DNA from: Christiangramia lutea
Lineage (GTDB): Bacteria > Bacteroidota > Bacteroidia > Flavobacteriales > Flavobacteriaceae
Reading direction: 5' to 3'
DNA: 64,000 bases
NCBI RefSeq assembly: GCF_022489035.1
Contig: NZ_JAKVTV010000002.1
Span: 124,001-188,000 of the forward strand
Shown here: positions 49,744 through 59,107 of the stretch, in pieces
Position numbering within the stretch: the first letter of the stretch is position 1
Layout: the number at the start of each line of letters is the position of its first letter
Notes under the pieces: model-generated
What the model was told of the DNA's origin: nothing
Seen by the model: only the letters and a program-made list of their open reading frames with translations
Databases searched by the model: none
Program-made: the position numbers and the translations under genes

Positions 49744-52197
49744 ATGCCCTATTTCGCCGACCTTATTCTTCCCTTGCCCTTAGATAACAGGTTTACTTAT
49801 AGTTTAACCGAAGAGGAGGCGCAATTTATTCAGCCAGGAATGCGATTAGCTGTGCAATTCGGTAAAAATAGGATATATACTGGAATTGTCGCGTTGATTC
49901 ACCAGAATCCTCCGGAAGTTTATGAAGCAAAACCCATTCACCAGATCCTTGATGAAGAGCCCTTGCTTACCAATGATCAGTTAAAATTTTGGTCTTGGTT
50001 AGCTACCTATTATTTATGTACAGAAGGTGAAGTTATGCGTGCGGCATTGCCTGGTGCATTTCTACTTGAAAGTGAAAGTATAGTTAAGCTTTCAAGTGAA
50101 ATTAATACAGATTTTGAAGAGCTTTCTGATGATGAATTTTTAATAGTCGAGGCTTTGCAGCGACAATCTTCAATGAAGATTCAGGAGATAGAGCAATTGC
50201 TGGATAGTAAAAAAGTCTTACCTATTCTTAATAAACTTGTAAGCCGGCAACTAATAGATTTGAACCAGGAAATTTATGAGCAATTCAAACCGAAGGAGAT
50301 AAGGTTCGTTAAGTTGAATCCTGCTTTTGAGGCTGAAAGTGAAATGCATAAGCTTCTTGATGAGCTTTCTCGAGCTCCGAAACAAAGAGAAGTTTTATTT
50401 ACCTATTTCTCTCTTACGGCCAAGTCTAAAAAACCTTTAAAGGTTAAAAAATTGCTCAATGAATCGGGTGCTAGTGCCGGTGTTATAAAGAGTCTTATCG
50501 ATAAAGATATACTAGAGGAGTTTTACGGGGAAGTAGATCGGGTAACATTTACCGGTGAAATAAATTCACATGAGATAAAATTTAACCAGTTCCAGGAAAA
50601 AGCTTTCAATGAAATAAATCAGAATTTTTCAGAAGATAAAGTTTGCCTTCTCCATGGCGTGACATCTTCAGGTAAAACCGAGATTTATATAAAACTTATC
50701 GAGCGGGCAATTAATAAAGGGAAACAGGCTTTGTACCTCTTGCCGGAAATAGCTCTTACTACTCAGCTCATAAAAAGGCTTCAGAATTATTTTGGTGATA
50801 AGGTATTGGTCTATCATAGTAAATATTCTCTAAATGAGAGAGTAGAGATTTATAATAAGGTTCTGGAAAATACAGAAAAGGGCAAGATTGTGATAGGAGC
50901 GCGGTCTTGCATCTTCCTACCATTTAGGGATCTGGGCTTAATAGTGGTTGATGAAGAGCATGAATCTACATTTAAACAATTTGATCCTGCGCCGCGTTAC
51001 CACGCTCGTGATGCGGCAGTTGTGCTGGCAAATATGTTTCAGGCCAATATCATCCTTGGATCTGCAACTCCCTCAATTGAATCTTATTTTAATGCCGAAC
51101 ATAATAAATATGCCCTGGTTGAGCTGAATCGTAGATACGGTAATGTTCTTATGCCGGAAGTAGAAGTGGTAGATATAAAAACTGCTCATAGGAAAAAAAG
51201 GATGATAGGGCATTTTTCTGAAAGGCTTATTGAAGAGATCAAGGAAAGTATTAAGGAAGGTGAGCAGGTGATCCTTTTTCAAAACCGAAGGGGCTTTTCA
51301 CCAATTATGGAATGCAATACCTGTGGTCATTCTCCGCAATGTCCTAATTGCGATGTAAGTTTAACTTATCATAGTCATAATAATCAGTTGCGCTGTCATT
51401 ATTGTGGATATCATATTGCCATGCAAAATCAATGTATGGCCTGTAGCAGCAATGAAATTACCACAAAGGGCTTTGGAACCGAACAGGTGGAAACAGAATT
51501 AAAGGCTCTTTTCCCCGATCAAAAGATTGGAAGAATGGACCAGGATACAACACGTGGTAAGCACGCCTATGAAAAGATAATCACAGCATTCGAAAATGAA
51601 GAGATCGATATTTTGATAGGTACACAGATGCTTACCAAAGGACTTGACTTTAGAAAAGTAAGCTTGGTCGGGATCATGAACGCCGATAATCTCCTTAATT
51701 TTCCTGATTTTCGAGCTCATGAAAGAAGTTTTCAGTTAATGCTTCAGGTTGCGGGAAGATCGGGAAGAACCCAGAAAAGAGGAAAAGTTCTAATTCAAAC
51801 ATACAATCCACATCACCAGATCATTCAACAAGTGTCTACCGGTGATTTCAAAGGAATGTATGCTGAACAGCTGGAAGAAAGGTACCAGTACCAGTATCCT
51901 CCATATTTCAGGTTAATAAGGCTTACCCTGAAATGCCGTGATTATTCTAAAACGAATGAAGCCGCTGAGTGGCTTGCTCGTGCACTCGAAAATGTTTTTG
52001 ACCGATATGTGTTAGGGCCGGAGTTTCCTCCAGTAGCCAGGATTAGAAATGAATACTATAAAAATATTCTAATAAAAATCCCTAAAAAACAATCCCTTGG
52101 AAAGACTAAAAAGATGGTGCATAGAATTTTATCAAGTTTCCGGGCTATTGGGGTTTATAGATCGGTTAGGGTAGTGGTTAATGTGGATCCACAATAA
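49744..52197 (+). CDS. priA: Primosomal protein N' (replication restart helicase PriA)
   Basis: An 817-residue superfamily-2 helicase that reloads the replisome at stalled forks. It has the N-terminal DNA-binding domain (FADLILPLPLDNRFTYSL, then GMRLAVQFGKNRIYTGIV), Walker A GVTSSGKTEIY near residue 302, DEEH (VVDEEHESTFKQ) near 402 and the zinc-binding cysteine cluster ECNTCGHSPQCPNCDVSL plus CHYCGYH and CMACSS near 520-580. The last helicase motifs are GTQMLTKGLDF and QVAGRSGRTQKRG. The 138 bases upstream hold no gene that I can see. Confidence 0.96.
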   Translation: MPYFADLILPLPLDNRFTYSLTEEEAQFIQPGMRLAVQFGKNRIYTGIVALIHQNPPEVYEAKPIHQILDEEPLLTNDQLKFWSWLATYYLCTEGEVMRAALPGAFLLESESIVKLSSEINTDFEELSDDEFLIVEALQRQSSMKIQEIEQLLDSKKVLPILNKLVSRQLIDLNQEIYEQFKPKEIRFVKLNPAFEAESEMHKLLDELSRAPKQREVLFTYFSLTAKSKKPLKVKKLLNESGASAGVIKSLIDKDILEEFYGEVDRVTFTGEINSHEIKFNQFQEKAFNEINQNFSEDKVCLLHGVTSSGKTEIYIKLIERAINKGKQALYLLPEIALTTQLIKRLQNYFGDKVLVYHSKYSLNERVEIYNKVLENTEKGKIVIGARSCIFLPFRDLGLIVVDEEHESTFKQFDPAPRYHARDAAVVLANMFQANIILGSATPSIESYFNAEHNKYALVELNRRYGNVLMPEVEVVDIKTAHRKKRMIGHFSERLIEEIKESIKEGEQVILFQNRRGFSPIMECNTCGHSPQCPNCDVSLTYHSHNNQLRCHYCGYHIAMQNQCMACSSNEITTKGFGTEQVETELKALFPDQKIGRMDQDTTRGKHAYEKIITAFENEEIDILIGTQMLTKGLDFRKVSLVGIMNADNLLNFPDFRAHERSFQLMLQVAGRSGRTQKRGKVLIQTYNPHHQIIQQVSTGDFKGMYAEQLEERYQYQYPPYFRLIRLTLKCRDYSKTNEAAEWLARALENVFDRYVLGPEFPPVARIRNEYYKNILIKIPKKQSLGKTKKMVHRILSSFRAIGVYRSVRVVVNVDPQ

Positions 52198-52219
52198 AAA
52201 AGCCACTATAAAAGTGGCT
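52195..52219 (-). terminator. Terminator of the LytTR regulator gene
   Basis: Stem AGCCACT / AGTGGCT with five-base loop; on the minus strand it is followed by TTTTT. It partly overlaps the last bases of priA on the other strand and has no T run in the priA direction. Confidence 0.75.
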
Positions 52220-52245
52220 CCATTTATCATAAAGTATATAATCTT

Positions 52246-52956
52246 CTATTGAATCGCACTAAGTGCTTCCACTAGATTTGCCTTTTTATGTCGGCTAAGA
52301 GGTAGTTTCTCTTTATCTATTTCAATATTTTTACTATTGTATCTTTCAATCTTGTCGAGATTCACAATGTAAGACTTGTGCGTTCTAAGGAATCTTTCGC
52401 TTGGTAATTGCTTTTCAAAAGATTTCATGGTTGCAAGAACCACAAAATTATCCTTTTCGGTTACAAATTTCACATAATCTCCCAGGGCCTGAATGTATTT
52501 CAGTTTACTCAGGAACACTTTTCTATTCTTCAGGTTGCTTTTTACAAAGATGAAATCGTCATCTTCAGGAGCGGCTGTTTGGTGCTTTAACTTATATAGA
52601 TTTACGGCTTTACTAACCGCGTTATTAAACCTGTCTTTAGTAACTGGTTTATGAATATAATCTACAGCATCATAATCGAAAGCCTTAAATGCATACTTGG
52701 TTTTTCCCGTTACAAAGATTATTTGAGGTTTGTTTGGGAGGTTATCCAGAAGTTCAAAACCGGAAAGTATAGGCATCTCGATGTCCAGAAATATAAGATC
52801 GGTTTCTGTATCTAAGAGACCGTTTTTTGTTTCAATAGCATTATTATATTCTGCAACGAGTTTAAGGTTTGGATGATCTTTAATCAATTTTACAATTGAG
52901 AGCCTCTGGAGGCTAGAATCATCTACCACAGCACATTTGAGTAATATTTCTTCCAC
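52246..52956 (-). CDS. LytTR-family response regulator
   Basis: A 236-residue two-domain regulator. The receiver domain (about 1-120) has AVVDDSS (acidic pocket), LIFLDIEMP with the phosphorylated aspartate near residue 56, FVTGKTKYAFKAF and IHKPV with the conserved lysine. The LytTR DNA-binding domain (about 130-235) includes YIQALGDYVKFVTE and FLRTHKSYIVNLDKIERY. I choose the GTG at 52956 because the in-frame ATG at 53025 adds 23 hydrophobic residues that would not fit a cytoplasmic receiver. No histidine kinase is adjacent, so the partner is elsewhere. Confidence 0.85.
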   Translation of the reverse strand: MEEILLKCAVVDDSSLQRLSIVKLIKDHPNLKLVAEYNNAIETKNGLLDTETDLIFLDIEMPILSGFELLDNLPNKPQIIFVTGKTKYAFKAFDYDAVDYIHKPVTKDRFNNAVSKAVNLYKLKHQTAAPEDDDFIFVKSNLKNRKVFLSKLKYIQALGDYVKFVTEKDNFVVLATMKSFEKQLPSERFLRTHKSYIVNLDKIERYNSKNIEIDKEKLPLSRHKKANLVEALSAIQ

Positions 52957-53059
52957 GGTTAATAGGTTAGTCCTAACAATATTACTTATTAAAATTAAGA
53001 AATACAAGGTAAAATAATTTTTCACCTACATTAATCATATTTTATCATTAGTAATATGC

Positions 53060-53090
53060 TTTGAAATATGGATTATTAATTATATTTTTG
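53060..53090 (+). promoter_or_regulatory. Consensus Bacteroidota promoter of the rpsF operon
   Basis: TTTG at 53060-53063, exactly 19 bases, then TATTTTTG at 53083-53090. Perfect boxes and spacing, 28 bases before the rpsF ATG. Confidence 0.8.
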
Positions 53091-53118
53091 CACCCGATTT
53101 AATTTAAAGAATAATTTT

Positions 53119-53457
53119 ATGAACAATTATGAAACTGTTTTCATCTTGAATCCCGTTTTATCTGATGAGCAGATAAAGGAGACAGTTAAGAAATACGAAG
53201 ATTTTCTTGTTTCGAAAGGGGCTGAGATGGTAGCTAAAGAAGATTGGGGCCTAAGAAAACTGGCTTATGCAATCCAACACAAGAAAAGTGGTTTTTATCA
53301 CTTATTTGAATTCAAAGCTCCAGGTGAAGCTATTGAGCCTTTAGAATTGGAATTCAGAAGAGACGAGCGTATGATGCGTTACCTAACTGTAAAGTTAGAT
53401 AAGCATGCAGTAGCTTGGGCTGAGAAAAGAAGAAAACGTAACAAGGAAAAAGCGTAA
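53119..53457 (+). CDS. rpsF: 30S ribosomal protein S6
   Basis: A 112-residue protein of the 30S platform that pairs with S18. The fold is readable: [20 protein letters not shown] for strand and helix one, [20 protein letters not shown] (central signature) and [15 protein letters not shown] before the basic tail. It is the first gene of a three-gene ribosomal operon (S6-S18-L9), the usual bacterial order, with two bases between it and rpsR. Confidence 0.97.
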   Translation: MNNYETVFILNPVLSDEQIKETVKKYEDFLVSKGAEMVAKEDWGLRKLAYAIQHKKSGFYHLFEFKAPGEAIEPLELEFRRDERMMRYLTVKLDKHAVAWAEKRRKRNKEKA

Positions 53458-53459
53458 TC

Positions 53460-53759
53460 ATGGCAACATCTATTGAACAACAAGCAAAAGGAAAGAAAGA
53501 CGGAGAGATCAGGTATCTTACTCCTCTGAATATAGAAACAACCAAAGCTAAGAAATACTGTAGATTCAAAAGATCTGGTATTAAGTACGTAGATTATAAA
53601 GATCCAGATTTCTTAATGGGATTTGTTAATGAACAGGGTAAATTGTTGCCTCGTCGTTTAACAGGTACTTCTTTGAAGTTTCAGAGAAAAGTGGCTACAG
53701 CCGTTAAGCGTGCTCGTCACTTAGCATTAATGCCTTACGTAGGTGATTTATTAAAATAA
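53460..53759 (+). CDS. rpsR: 30S ribosomal protein S18
   Basis: A 99-residue S18. The conserved part starts near residue 20 ([20 protein letters not shown]) and continues with [35 protein letters not shown] and [11 protein letters not shown]. The N-terminal 18 residues ([14 protein letters not shown]) are longer than in E. coli and polar, as is common in Bacteroidota. It forms a dimer with S6 on the 30S platform and lies between rpsF and rplI. Confidence 0.97.
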   Translation: MATSIEQQAKGKKDGEIRYLTPLNIETTKAKKYCRFKRSGIKYVDYKDPDFLMGFVNEQGKLLPRRLTGTSLKFQRKVATAVKRARHLALMPYVGDLLK

Positions 53760-53771
53760 AAAGAGGCAGTT

Positions 53772-54221
53772 ATGGAAGTGATACTTAAAAAAGACGTAGA
53801 TAATTTAGGATTTACAGATGATGTTGTAACCGTAAAGAACGGTTACGGTAGAAATTATCTTATTCCACAAGGATATGCTGAACTAGCTACTCCTTCTGCT
53901 AGAAAAGTTTTGCAAGAAACTTTGAAGCAGCGCGCCTATAAAGAGCAAAAGCACATTGACGAAGCTAAGAAACAGGCTGAAAAACTTAATAACCTTGAAA
54001 TTAAGCTTACTGCTAAGGCAGGTGCAGGTGATAAGTTATTCGGTTCTATCACTAACGGTGATCTAGCTGATGCCCTTGCTAAAGAAGGTGTAGAGATCGA
54101 AAAGAAATATATTAGCATCGCCGGTGGTAACATCAAGCGTTTAGGACAGTATGAAGCAACTTTGCGTTTTCACCGTGAAGTAGTTTCTAACTTTACCTTC
54201 GACGTTGTAGGAGAAGCTTAA
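53772..54221 (+). CDS. rplI: 50S ribosomal protein L9
   Basis: A 149-residue L9: N-terminal rRNA-binding domain (VILKKDVDNLGFTDDVVTVK, then NGYGRNYLIPQGYAELAT), a long connecting helix (residues 43-75) and a C-terminal domain (KAGAGDKLFGSITNGDLADA). This dumbbell layout is standard. It closes the rpsF-rpsR-rplI operon and is followed by a terminator. Confidence 0.97.
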   Translation: MEVILKKDVDNLGFTDDVVTVKNGYGRNYLIPQGYAELATPSARKVLQETLKQRAYKEQKHIDEAKKQAEKLNNLEIKLTAKAGAGDKLFGSITNGDLADALAKEGVEIEKKYISIAGGNIKRLGQYEATLRFHREVVSNFTFDVVGEA

Positions 54222-54238
54222 TTTATTTTACTCATAGC

Positions 54239-54270
54239 AAAAAGCCTGCTCATAATATGAGTGGGCTTTT
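54239..54270 (+). terminator. Terminator of the rpsF-rpsR-rplI operon
   Basis: Stem AAAAGCC..CTCAT / ATGAG..GGCTTTT, 18 bases after the L9 stop. The trailing T run is formed by the right arm itself (CTTTTG). Confidence 0.78.
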
Positions 54271-54286
54271 GTATTTATAATCAAGA

Positions 54287-54760
54287 ATGAAATACGCAAG
54301 ATTAACAAAGGAGCAGTTAGAAGAAATGCACCAGGAATTTATAAATTTCCTGGCAACGCAATCTATTACTGCCGATGAGTGGGAACAAATTAAAAAGGAA
54401 AAACCAGAAACAGCTGAAGAAGAACTGGATGTTTTCAGTGATCTTGTCTGGGAAGGGGTTTTAAATAAGGTGGAATACCTGGAGCATTTTTCACCAAACC
54501 AGATTTTTCTTTTTAGAATTACGGCGGCTACTATCGAATTAATTGCGGTAAAGGTTGAAAATGAAGCTATAGATATTACCACCCGTGAAGGATATCAATG
54601 GCTACAAACTAATCTTATGGATGATACGGTGAATATATATACTTCTACAAAGGCCATAAGTGATGACAGAAATAAAGATATATTCGCTTTAATCAAACAG
54701 GGCGCGAATATTACTAAAGGGGAGCTCTATAGCTATTTTCAAGATGTAGTTGAAGGATAA
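54287..54760 (+). CDS. DUF6495 family cytoplasmic protein
   Basis: A 157-residue soluble acidic protein of a family conserved in Flavobacteriia (DUF6495). Its N-terminus KYARLTKEQLEEMHQEFINF and the segments SITADEWEQIKKEKP, DLVWEGVLNKVEYLEHF and GELYSYFQDVV are characteristic. There is no signal peptide or membrane helix. The function is unknown. It lies 17 bases after the ribosomal operon terminator. Confidence 0.8.
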   Translation: MKYARLTKEQLEEMHQEFINFLATQSITADEWEQIKKEKPETAEEELDVFSDLVWEGVLNKVEYLEHFSPNQIFLFRITAATIELIAVKVENEAIDITTREGYQWLQTNLMDDTVNIYTSTKAISDDRNKDIFALIKQGANITKGELYSYFQDVVEG

Positions 54761-54835
54761 CCTGGAATTGTTTTAGCAATGAATTAATAAAACAAAGAAT
54801 CAATTTTTGAATTGTTTCATTGATAAATTATTTAA

Positions 54836-56074
54836 TTATTCATACCTGAGCGACTCTATAGGATCCTGTTTTGCAGCTTTCGCGGCAGGATAACTTCCGG
54901 CTAGTATGGCCACCAGGATAGTGATACCCGTAGCCCATAACATTGCTTTCCAGGGCGTAGTAAACGCAAAATCCAGGGAACTGGAAACCGCAAAGCCTAT
55001 TCCTATTCCTAAAAGTATACCTAGTATACCGCCAATCTGACCAATTACCAGTGTCTCTAGGAAAAACTGGGTTGCTATGGTGTTGTTTTTTGCACCAAGT
55101 GCCTTGCGAACTCCAATTTCCCGGGTTCTTTCAGTTACGGTTACCAGCATAATATTCATAAGCGCGATCGATGACCCGAAAATGGTGATAATTGAAATGA
55201 TCCAGGCCGCTATATTCAAGGCTCCGGTAATGGATAAAATTCGATTGATTAAATCATCACTTCGCTCAAGCCCAAAATTATTTTCTTCCTTAGGGTTTAG
55301 TCCACGAATATTTCTGAATGTAATGATAGCTTCATCCATGGCAGTGTCCAAAAGATCTTTGTTTTCAACTTTAACACTCAGGCTGTAATTGATATTGGGC
55401 TGCGAGAAAATGGAGCGGGCATGCTGGATTGGTATGAAAACTCTTAGGTCCTGGTTATTTCCGAAAGTACTTCCTTTGGACTCCAACACTCCGATAACCT
55501 TAAATTTTGCTCCGCGAATACTAATGGTTCTGTTTACAGGATCAAATCCTTTAAAGATCCCGTCCTTAAAGTCTGATCCTATCACCGCTACATTATTATT
55601 GTTCTCAATATCGAATACATTGAATTCACGACCTTCTTCCACCTCAAGCCCGGAGTTTTCAAGGTAATATTGGTTTACACCCATTACCGAGATTTCGGGA
55701 TCTGTCTTTTCATTCTGATATTTAATTTCGGCAGTAGAGGTGCCGGTGAAAGAAATAGCAGTTTCAGTATAAGGATATTTAAACTTCTCTTCAAACTCCT
55801 TGACTTCACGATAGCTAATCACTGGATTAATCTTTCTATCCTCATTTCGGGAACTCTGGGTCCTGAACTCGTAACGCTGAAGGTTAAAAGTATTGGCGCC
55901 CATAGAAGCAAAATCCTTGCTAATGGTGTTTTCCAAAGCCGCTACGGCACTTAAAATCCCAACAAGTGCGGTAATTCCAATAGCAATGATAAGAACCGTA
56001 AGAATTGTTCTTAATGATTGATTTTTTATGGAATTCAGGGCGATCCTTATATTTTCCCGAAATAATGAAAACAT
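54836..56074 (-). CDS. MacB/FtsX-type ABC transporter permease
   Basis: A 412-residue permease with the type VII ABC layout: a first membrane helix (about residues 22-45, LRTILTVLIIAIGITALVGI), a large extracytoplasmic MacB_PCD domain (about 50-275), and three C-terminal helices (from IISIITIFGSSIALMNIMLV). Conserved points are TERTREIGVRKALGAKN near 308 and the ending AAKAAKQDPIESLRYE. Such permeases extrude peptides, lipoproteins or toxins with a separate ATPase, which is not encoded beside it here. It diverges from hisS. Confidence 0.88.
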   Translation of the reverse strand: MFSLFRENIRIALNSIKNQSLRTILTVLIIAIGITALVGILSAVAALENTISKDFASMGANTFNLQRYEFRTQSSRNEDRKINPVISYREVKEFEEKFKYPYTETAISFTGTSTAEIKYQNEKTDPEISVMGVNQYYLENSGLEVEEGREFNVFDIENNNNVAVIGSDFKDGIFKGFDPVNRTISIRGAKFKVIGVLESKGSTFGNNQDLRVFIPIQHARSIFSQPNINYSLSVKVENKDLLDTAMDEAIITFRNIRGLNPKEENNFGLERSDDLINRILSITGALNIAAWIISIITIFGSSIALMNIMLVTVTERTREIGVRKALGAKNNTIATQFFLETLVIGQIGGILGILLGIGIGFAVSSSLDFAFTTPWKAMLWATGITILVAILAGSYPAAKAAKQDPIESLRYE

Positions 56075-56143
56075 TGATTGAATTTTCTGGCTTACCGGTT
56101 AGACTATAAAATTAGAACTTTGTTACTTAAAATTTCAATTTTG

Positions 56144-56173
56144 TTTGGGTTCGCTTAAAAATTAAGATATTTG
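56144..56173 (+). promoter_or_regulatory. Probable promoter of hisS
   Basis: TTTG at 56144-56147, 18 bases, then GATATTTG at 56166-56173 (one mismatch to TAnnTTTG), about 35 bases before the hisS ATG. Confidence 0.5.
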
Positions 56174-56208
56174 CAGTCCGAAATAGCAAATTCAGCTTAA
56201 AACAGATC

Positions 56209-57585
56209 ATGGCACAAAAACCATCAATACCAAAGGGTACAAGAGATTTTTCTCCGGAAGAAGTCGCTAAGAGAAATTATATTTTTGAAACGATTCAGTC
56301 AGAATTTAAAAGATTTGGATTTCAACCGATTGAAACCCCCAGTTTTGAGAATTCCTCTACCCTCATGGGAAAGTATGGGGATGAAGGTGACCGACTGATC
56401 TTTAAGATTTTAAATTCTGGGGATTTTCTGAAGAAAGCTGATAAAAATGCCCTGGCTGAAAATGACAGTAATAAGCTTACTTCCTCAATTAGCGAAAAAG
56501 CCTTGCGCTACGATCTTACAGTTCCTTTTGCCAGATATGTGGTGCAGCATCAAAATGAAATAGAATTTCCGTTTAAGCGTTACCAGATCCAGCCTGTATG
56601 GCGAGCAGATCGTCCTCAGAAAGGTAGATTTAGAGAGTTTTTTCAATGTGATGCAGATGTTGTTGGAAGTAAAAGTCTGTGGCAGGAAGTTGAATTTGTT
56701 CAGCTCTATGATGCTGTGTTTTCAAAACTGCAGCTGAATGGTGTTACCATAAAAATTAATAATAGAAAAGTGCTGTCAGGTTTTGCCGAAGTGATAGGGG
56801 AGCAGGATAAACTTATTGATTTTACAGTAGCACTCGATAAACTTGATAAGATTGGCGAAGAAGGCGTTAAAAAGGAAATGCGTGAAAAGAGTATTTCTGA
56901 AGAGGCTTTGGATAAAATCCAGCCTATCTTTAATCTGAAAGGTGATTTTGCTAAAAAGATCGAAGTTTTAAAAAGGATCCTGGAAGGATCGGAAATTGGG
57001 CAAAGAGGTATTGAAGAACTTCAATTTATTCAAAATGCAATTGAAGCCATGCCTTTAAAAACAGCAAAATTAGATTTGGACGTCACCCTTGCGCGTGGCC
57101 TCAATTATTATACGGGTGCTATCTATGAGGTTGCAGCTCCAGATAAAGTAAAGATGGGCTCTATTGGTGGAGGTGGTCGCTATGATGATCTAACCGGTAT
57201 TTTCGGTTTAAAGAACATGAGCGGGATTGGAATCTCTTTCGGATTGGACAGGATCTACCTTGTAATTGAAGAATTGGATCTATTCCCTAAAACGGTAACA
57301 GAGAACACTAAGGTGCTTTTTATCAATTTCGGTGAAAGTGAGGCGCTTTATGCAATGAAGGCGGTTAGTGCCCTTCGAAGGGAAGGTATTGTAGCAGAAC
57401 TTTACCCAGATTCAGCTAAAATGGGTAAACAGATGAAGTATGCTGATAAAAGAGAAATTCCATATACCGTACTTGCAGGTGAAGAAGAAATGAATAATGA
57501 AAAGTTCACATTAAAATATATGAAATCTGGAGACCAGTTAAGTTTAAACCTTGAAGAACTCGTTAAAAAATTAGAAATGATATAA
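56209..57585 (+). CDS. hisS: Histidyl-tRNA synthetase
   Basis: A 458-residue class II synthetase. Motif 1 is in PKGTRDFSPEEVAKRNYIF and FGFQPIETPSFE; motif 2 is VWRADRPQKGRFREFFQCD near residue 130; the histidine-A loop LDVTLARGLNYYTGAIYEV is near 288; motif 3 is GIGISFGLDRIYLV near 340. A C-terminal anticodon-binding domain (about 365-455) follows. The family is usually 420-460 residues long, so this is complete. A terminator follows. Confidence 0.96.
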   Translation: MAQKPSIPKGTRDFSPEEVAKRNYIFETIQSEFKRFGFQPIETPSFENSSTLMGKYGDEGDRLIFKILNSGDFLKKADKNALAENDSNKLTSSISEKALRYDLTVPFARYVVQHQNEIEFPFKRYQIQPVWRADRPQKGRFREFFQCDADVVGSKSLWQEVEFVQLYDAVFSKLQLNGVTIKINNRKVLSGFAEVIGEQDKLIDFTVALDKLDKIGEEGVKKEMREKSISEEALDKIQPIFNLKGDFAKKIEVLKRILEGSEIGQRGIEELQFIQNAIEAMPLKTAKLDLDVTLARGLNYYTGAIYEVAAPDKVKMGSIGGGGRYDDLTGIFGLKNMSGIGISFGLDRIYLVIEELDLFPKTVTENTKVLFINFGESEALYAMKAVSALRREGIVAELYPDSAKMGKQMKYADKREIPYTVLAGEEEMNNEKFTLKYMKSGDQLSLNLEELVKKLEMI

Positions 57586-57603
57586 ATTCCAGATAAATCA
57601 ATT

Positions 57604-57646
57604 AAAGCCCTCATCAATTAATTTTGATGGGGGCTTTTGTTTTTTA
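57604..57646 (+). terminator. Rho-independent terminator after hisS
   Basis: Stem AAAGCCC.TCATCAA / TTGATGG.GGGCTTT, then TTGTTTTTT, about 20 bases after the hisS stop. Confidence 0.85.
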
Positions 57647-57720
57647 AATATTTAATTAAAACCGTTAAACCCTGTAAATCAAATTTTTGAATTATATTAA
57701 GCTGTTAATTCATTTCAGGC

Positions 57721-58317
57721 ATGTCAGCTTTCAAGAATACTTTTCGCGCTTTAATAGTGGGAGGATTACTTTTCCTTTTTCCTTTAGTGGTTCTTATTGT
57801 GATTGTTATTAAGGCAATCAATATGGTTAGGCCGGTTGTTCATAAAATGGCAACTTCTTTAGGTATAGAAACGATTTTTGGAACAGCAACGATTGGTTTA
57901 CTTGGAATCATTTTTATTCTAATTGTTTGTTTTATCAGTGGATATTTGATCCATTTAGGACTCTTGAAAAAATGGAATTCCTCTTTTGAAGAAACCATTT
58001 ATACTCTTTTCCCACCTTTAAGAAGATTGAAATTCAGATTATTTTCTGAAGATAAAGATACCGATGAAGAATGGATTTCAATTCTGTTGAAAAGAGATGA
58101 TAGCTTTAATATAGCTTTTATCACTTACAAGAGTGAGAATGGAATTATGAGCATTTTTATTCCAGATGCTCCTGAAATAAGCAATGGAGAAGTAATCCTG
58201 ATGCCCGAATCAAAATGTGTTTATCACCGTATTCCAAGGCAACAGGCTATGAAATTGTTGTTACGATTCGGTAAAGGTTTAGATGTTAAAGAATATCAGG
58301 AAATTGAAAATTTGTAA
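57721..58317 (+). CDS. DUF502 family membrane protein
   Basis: A 198-residue inner-membrane protein with two helices (about residues 10-32 and 58-80: GGLLFLFPLVVLIVIVIKA; GLLGIIFILIVCFISGYLI) and a beta-rich cytoplasmic domain after residue 90. FISGYLIH, EETIYTLFPPLRRLKF and FIPDAPEISNGEVILMPES follow the DUF502 pattern; MSIFIPDAPEISNG is the best family marker. Function unknown. It stands alone between the hisS terminator and a secreted barrel gene. Confidence 0.82.
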   Translation: MSAFKNTFRALIVGGLLFLFPLVVLIVIVIKAINMVRPVVHKMATSLGIETIFGTATIGLLGIIFILIVCFISGYLIHLGLLKKWNSSFEETIYTLFPPLRRLKFRLFSEDKDTDEEWISILLKRDDSFNIAFITYKSENGIMSIFIPDAPEISNGEVILMPESKCVYHRIPRQQAMKLLLRFGKGLDVKEYQEIENL

Positions 58318-58436
58318 ACTATTAATAATTAGTTGTTTATATTTATACAAATAACCGATAGTTATTCACCCTCGTTCTATTTAAGGTAGTCTTCAGTTTT
58401 AGTCCAAAAATAGATTTGTTATTACAACTTTATAGT

Positions 58437-59090
58437 ATGAAGAAGTTATTAGGTTTTGTAATTTTCGTTTTTCTTACCAGCTATACTATTCGCGCTCAGG
58501 GTATCAATATTTCGATTCAAGGAGGATATGTTTTTGACGATAGTTTTGATTCCTATTTTGATTTTAATGAATTTTATGAGGGTAAAATTGAAGGAGGTCT
58601 TCAATGGGGTGTTGGGCTTGAATATATGTTTAGACCAGATTATGGTTTGGAAATAACTTACCTTAGACAGGATACAGATGGACCTACCAGTTATTTTCGA
58701 AGAAATGATTCTTCCATTAGGTACACGAATTTTGATTTGGGAATTAATTATATAATGTTAGGGGGTAACAGGTATTTTAATTTTTCTAATAATTCTTTGG
58801 TTGGATTTGCTGGGTTGATGGCCGGAATAGTTGCCGTATCTGCAGAAAATCCAGAAAACGGAATGAGTGGGGATGCAACAAAGTTTTCCTGGGGAGCTAA
58901 ATTAGGAGTTATTTATTGGTTCTCAGATATAATTGGCTTTAAAATACAAACAGATCTTAAATCTGCGGTCCAGGCAATGGGAGGTGGATTATATTTTGGA
59001 ACAGGTGGAGCCGATGTTGGTTTAACGAGTTATTCTACCATTTACCAATTCGGTATTGCTGGCGGGATTGTATTTAAAATAGATCAATAA
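58437..59090 (+). CDS. Outer-membrane beta-barrel protein
   Basis: A 217-residue exported protein with a signal peptide (residues 1-21, KLLGFVIFVFLTSYTIRAQ) and alternating strands with glycine and aromatic residues (GGLQWGVGLEYMFRPDYGLEI, shown in part; NFDLGINYIMLGGNRYF; FSWGAKLGVIYWF) typical of a small eight-stranded OmpA-like barrel. The ATG at 58437 is chosen over the TTG at 58416 because the signal peptide begins there. The next gene follows after 17 bases. No specific function is visible. Confidence 0.78.
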   Translation: MKKLLGFVIFVFLTSYTIRAQGINISIQGGYVFDDSFDSYFDFNEFYEGKIEGGLQWGVGLEYMFRPDYGLEITYLRQDTDGPTSYFRRNDSSIRYTNFDLGINYIMLGGNRYFNFSNNSLVGFAGLMAGIVAVSAENPENGMSGDATKFSWGAKLGVIYWFSDIIGFKIQTDLKSAVQAMGGGLYFGTGGADVGLTSYSTIYQFGIAGGIVFKIDQ

Positions 59091-59107
59091 TTTTCAACTT
59101 ATAAATT

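Noticed and set aside
52957-53025. N-terminal extension of the LytTR regulator from the ATG at 53025
   Set aside because: It would put a hydrophobic segment before a cytoplasmic receiver domain; the GTG at 52956 gives the normal family start.
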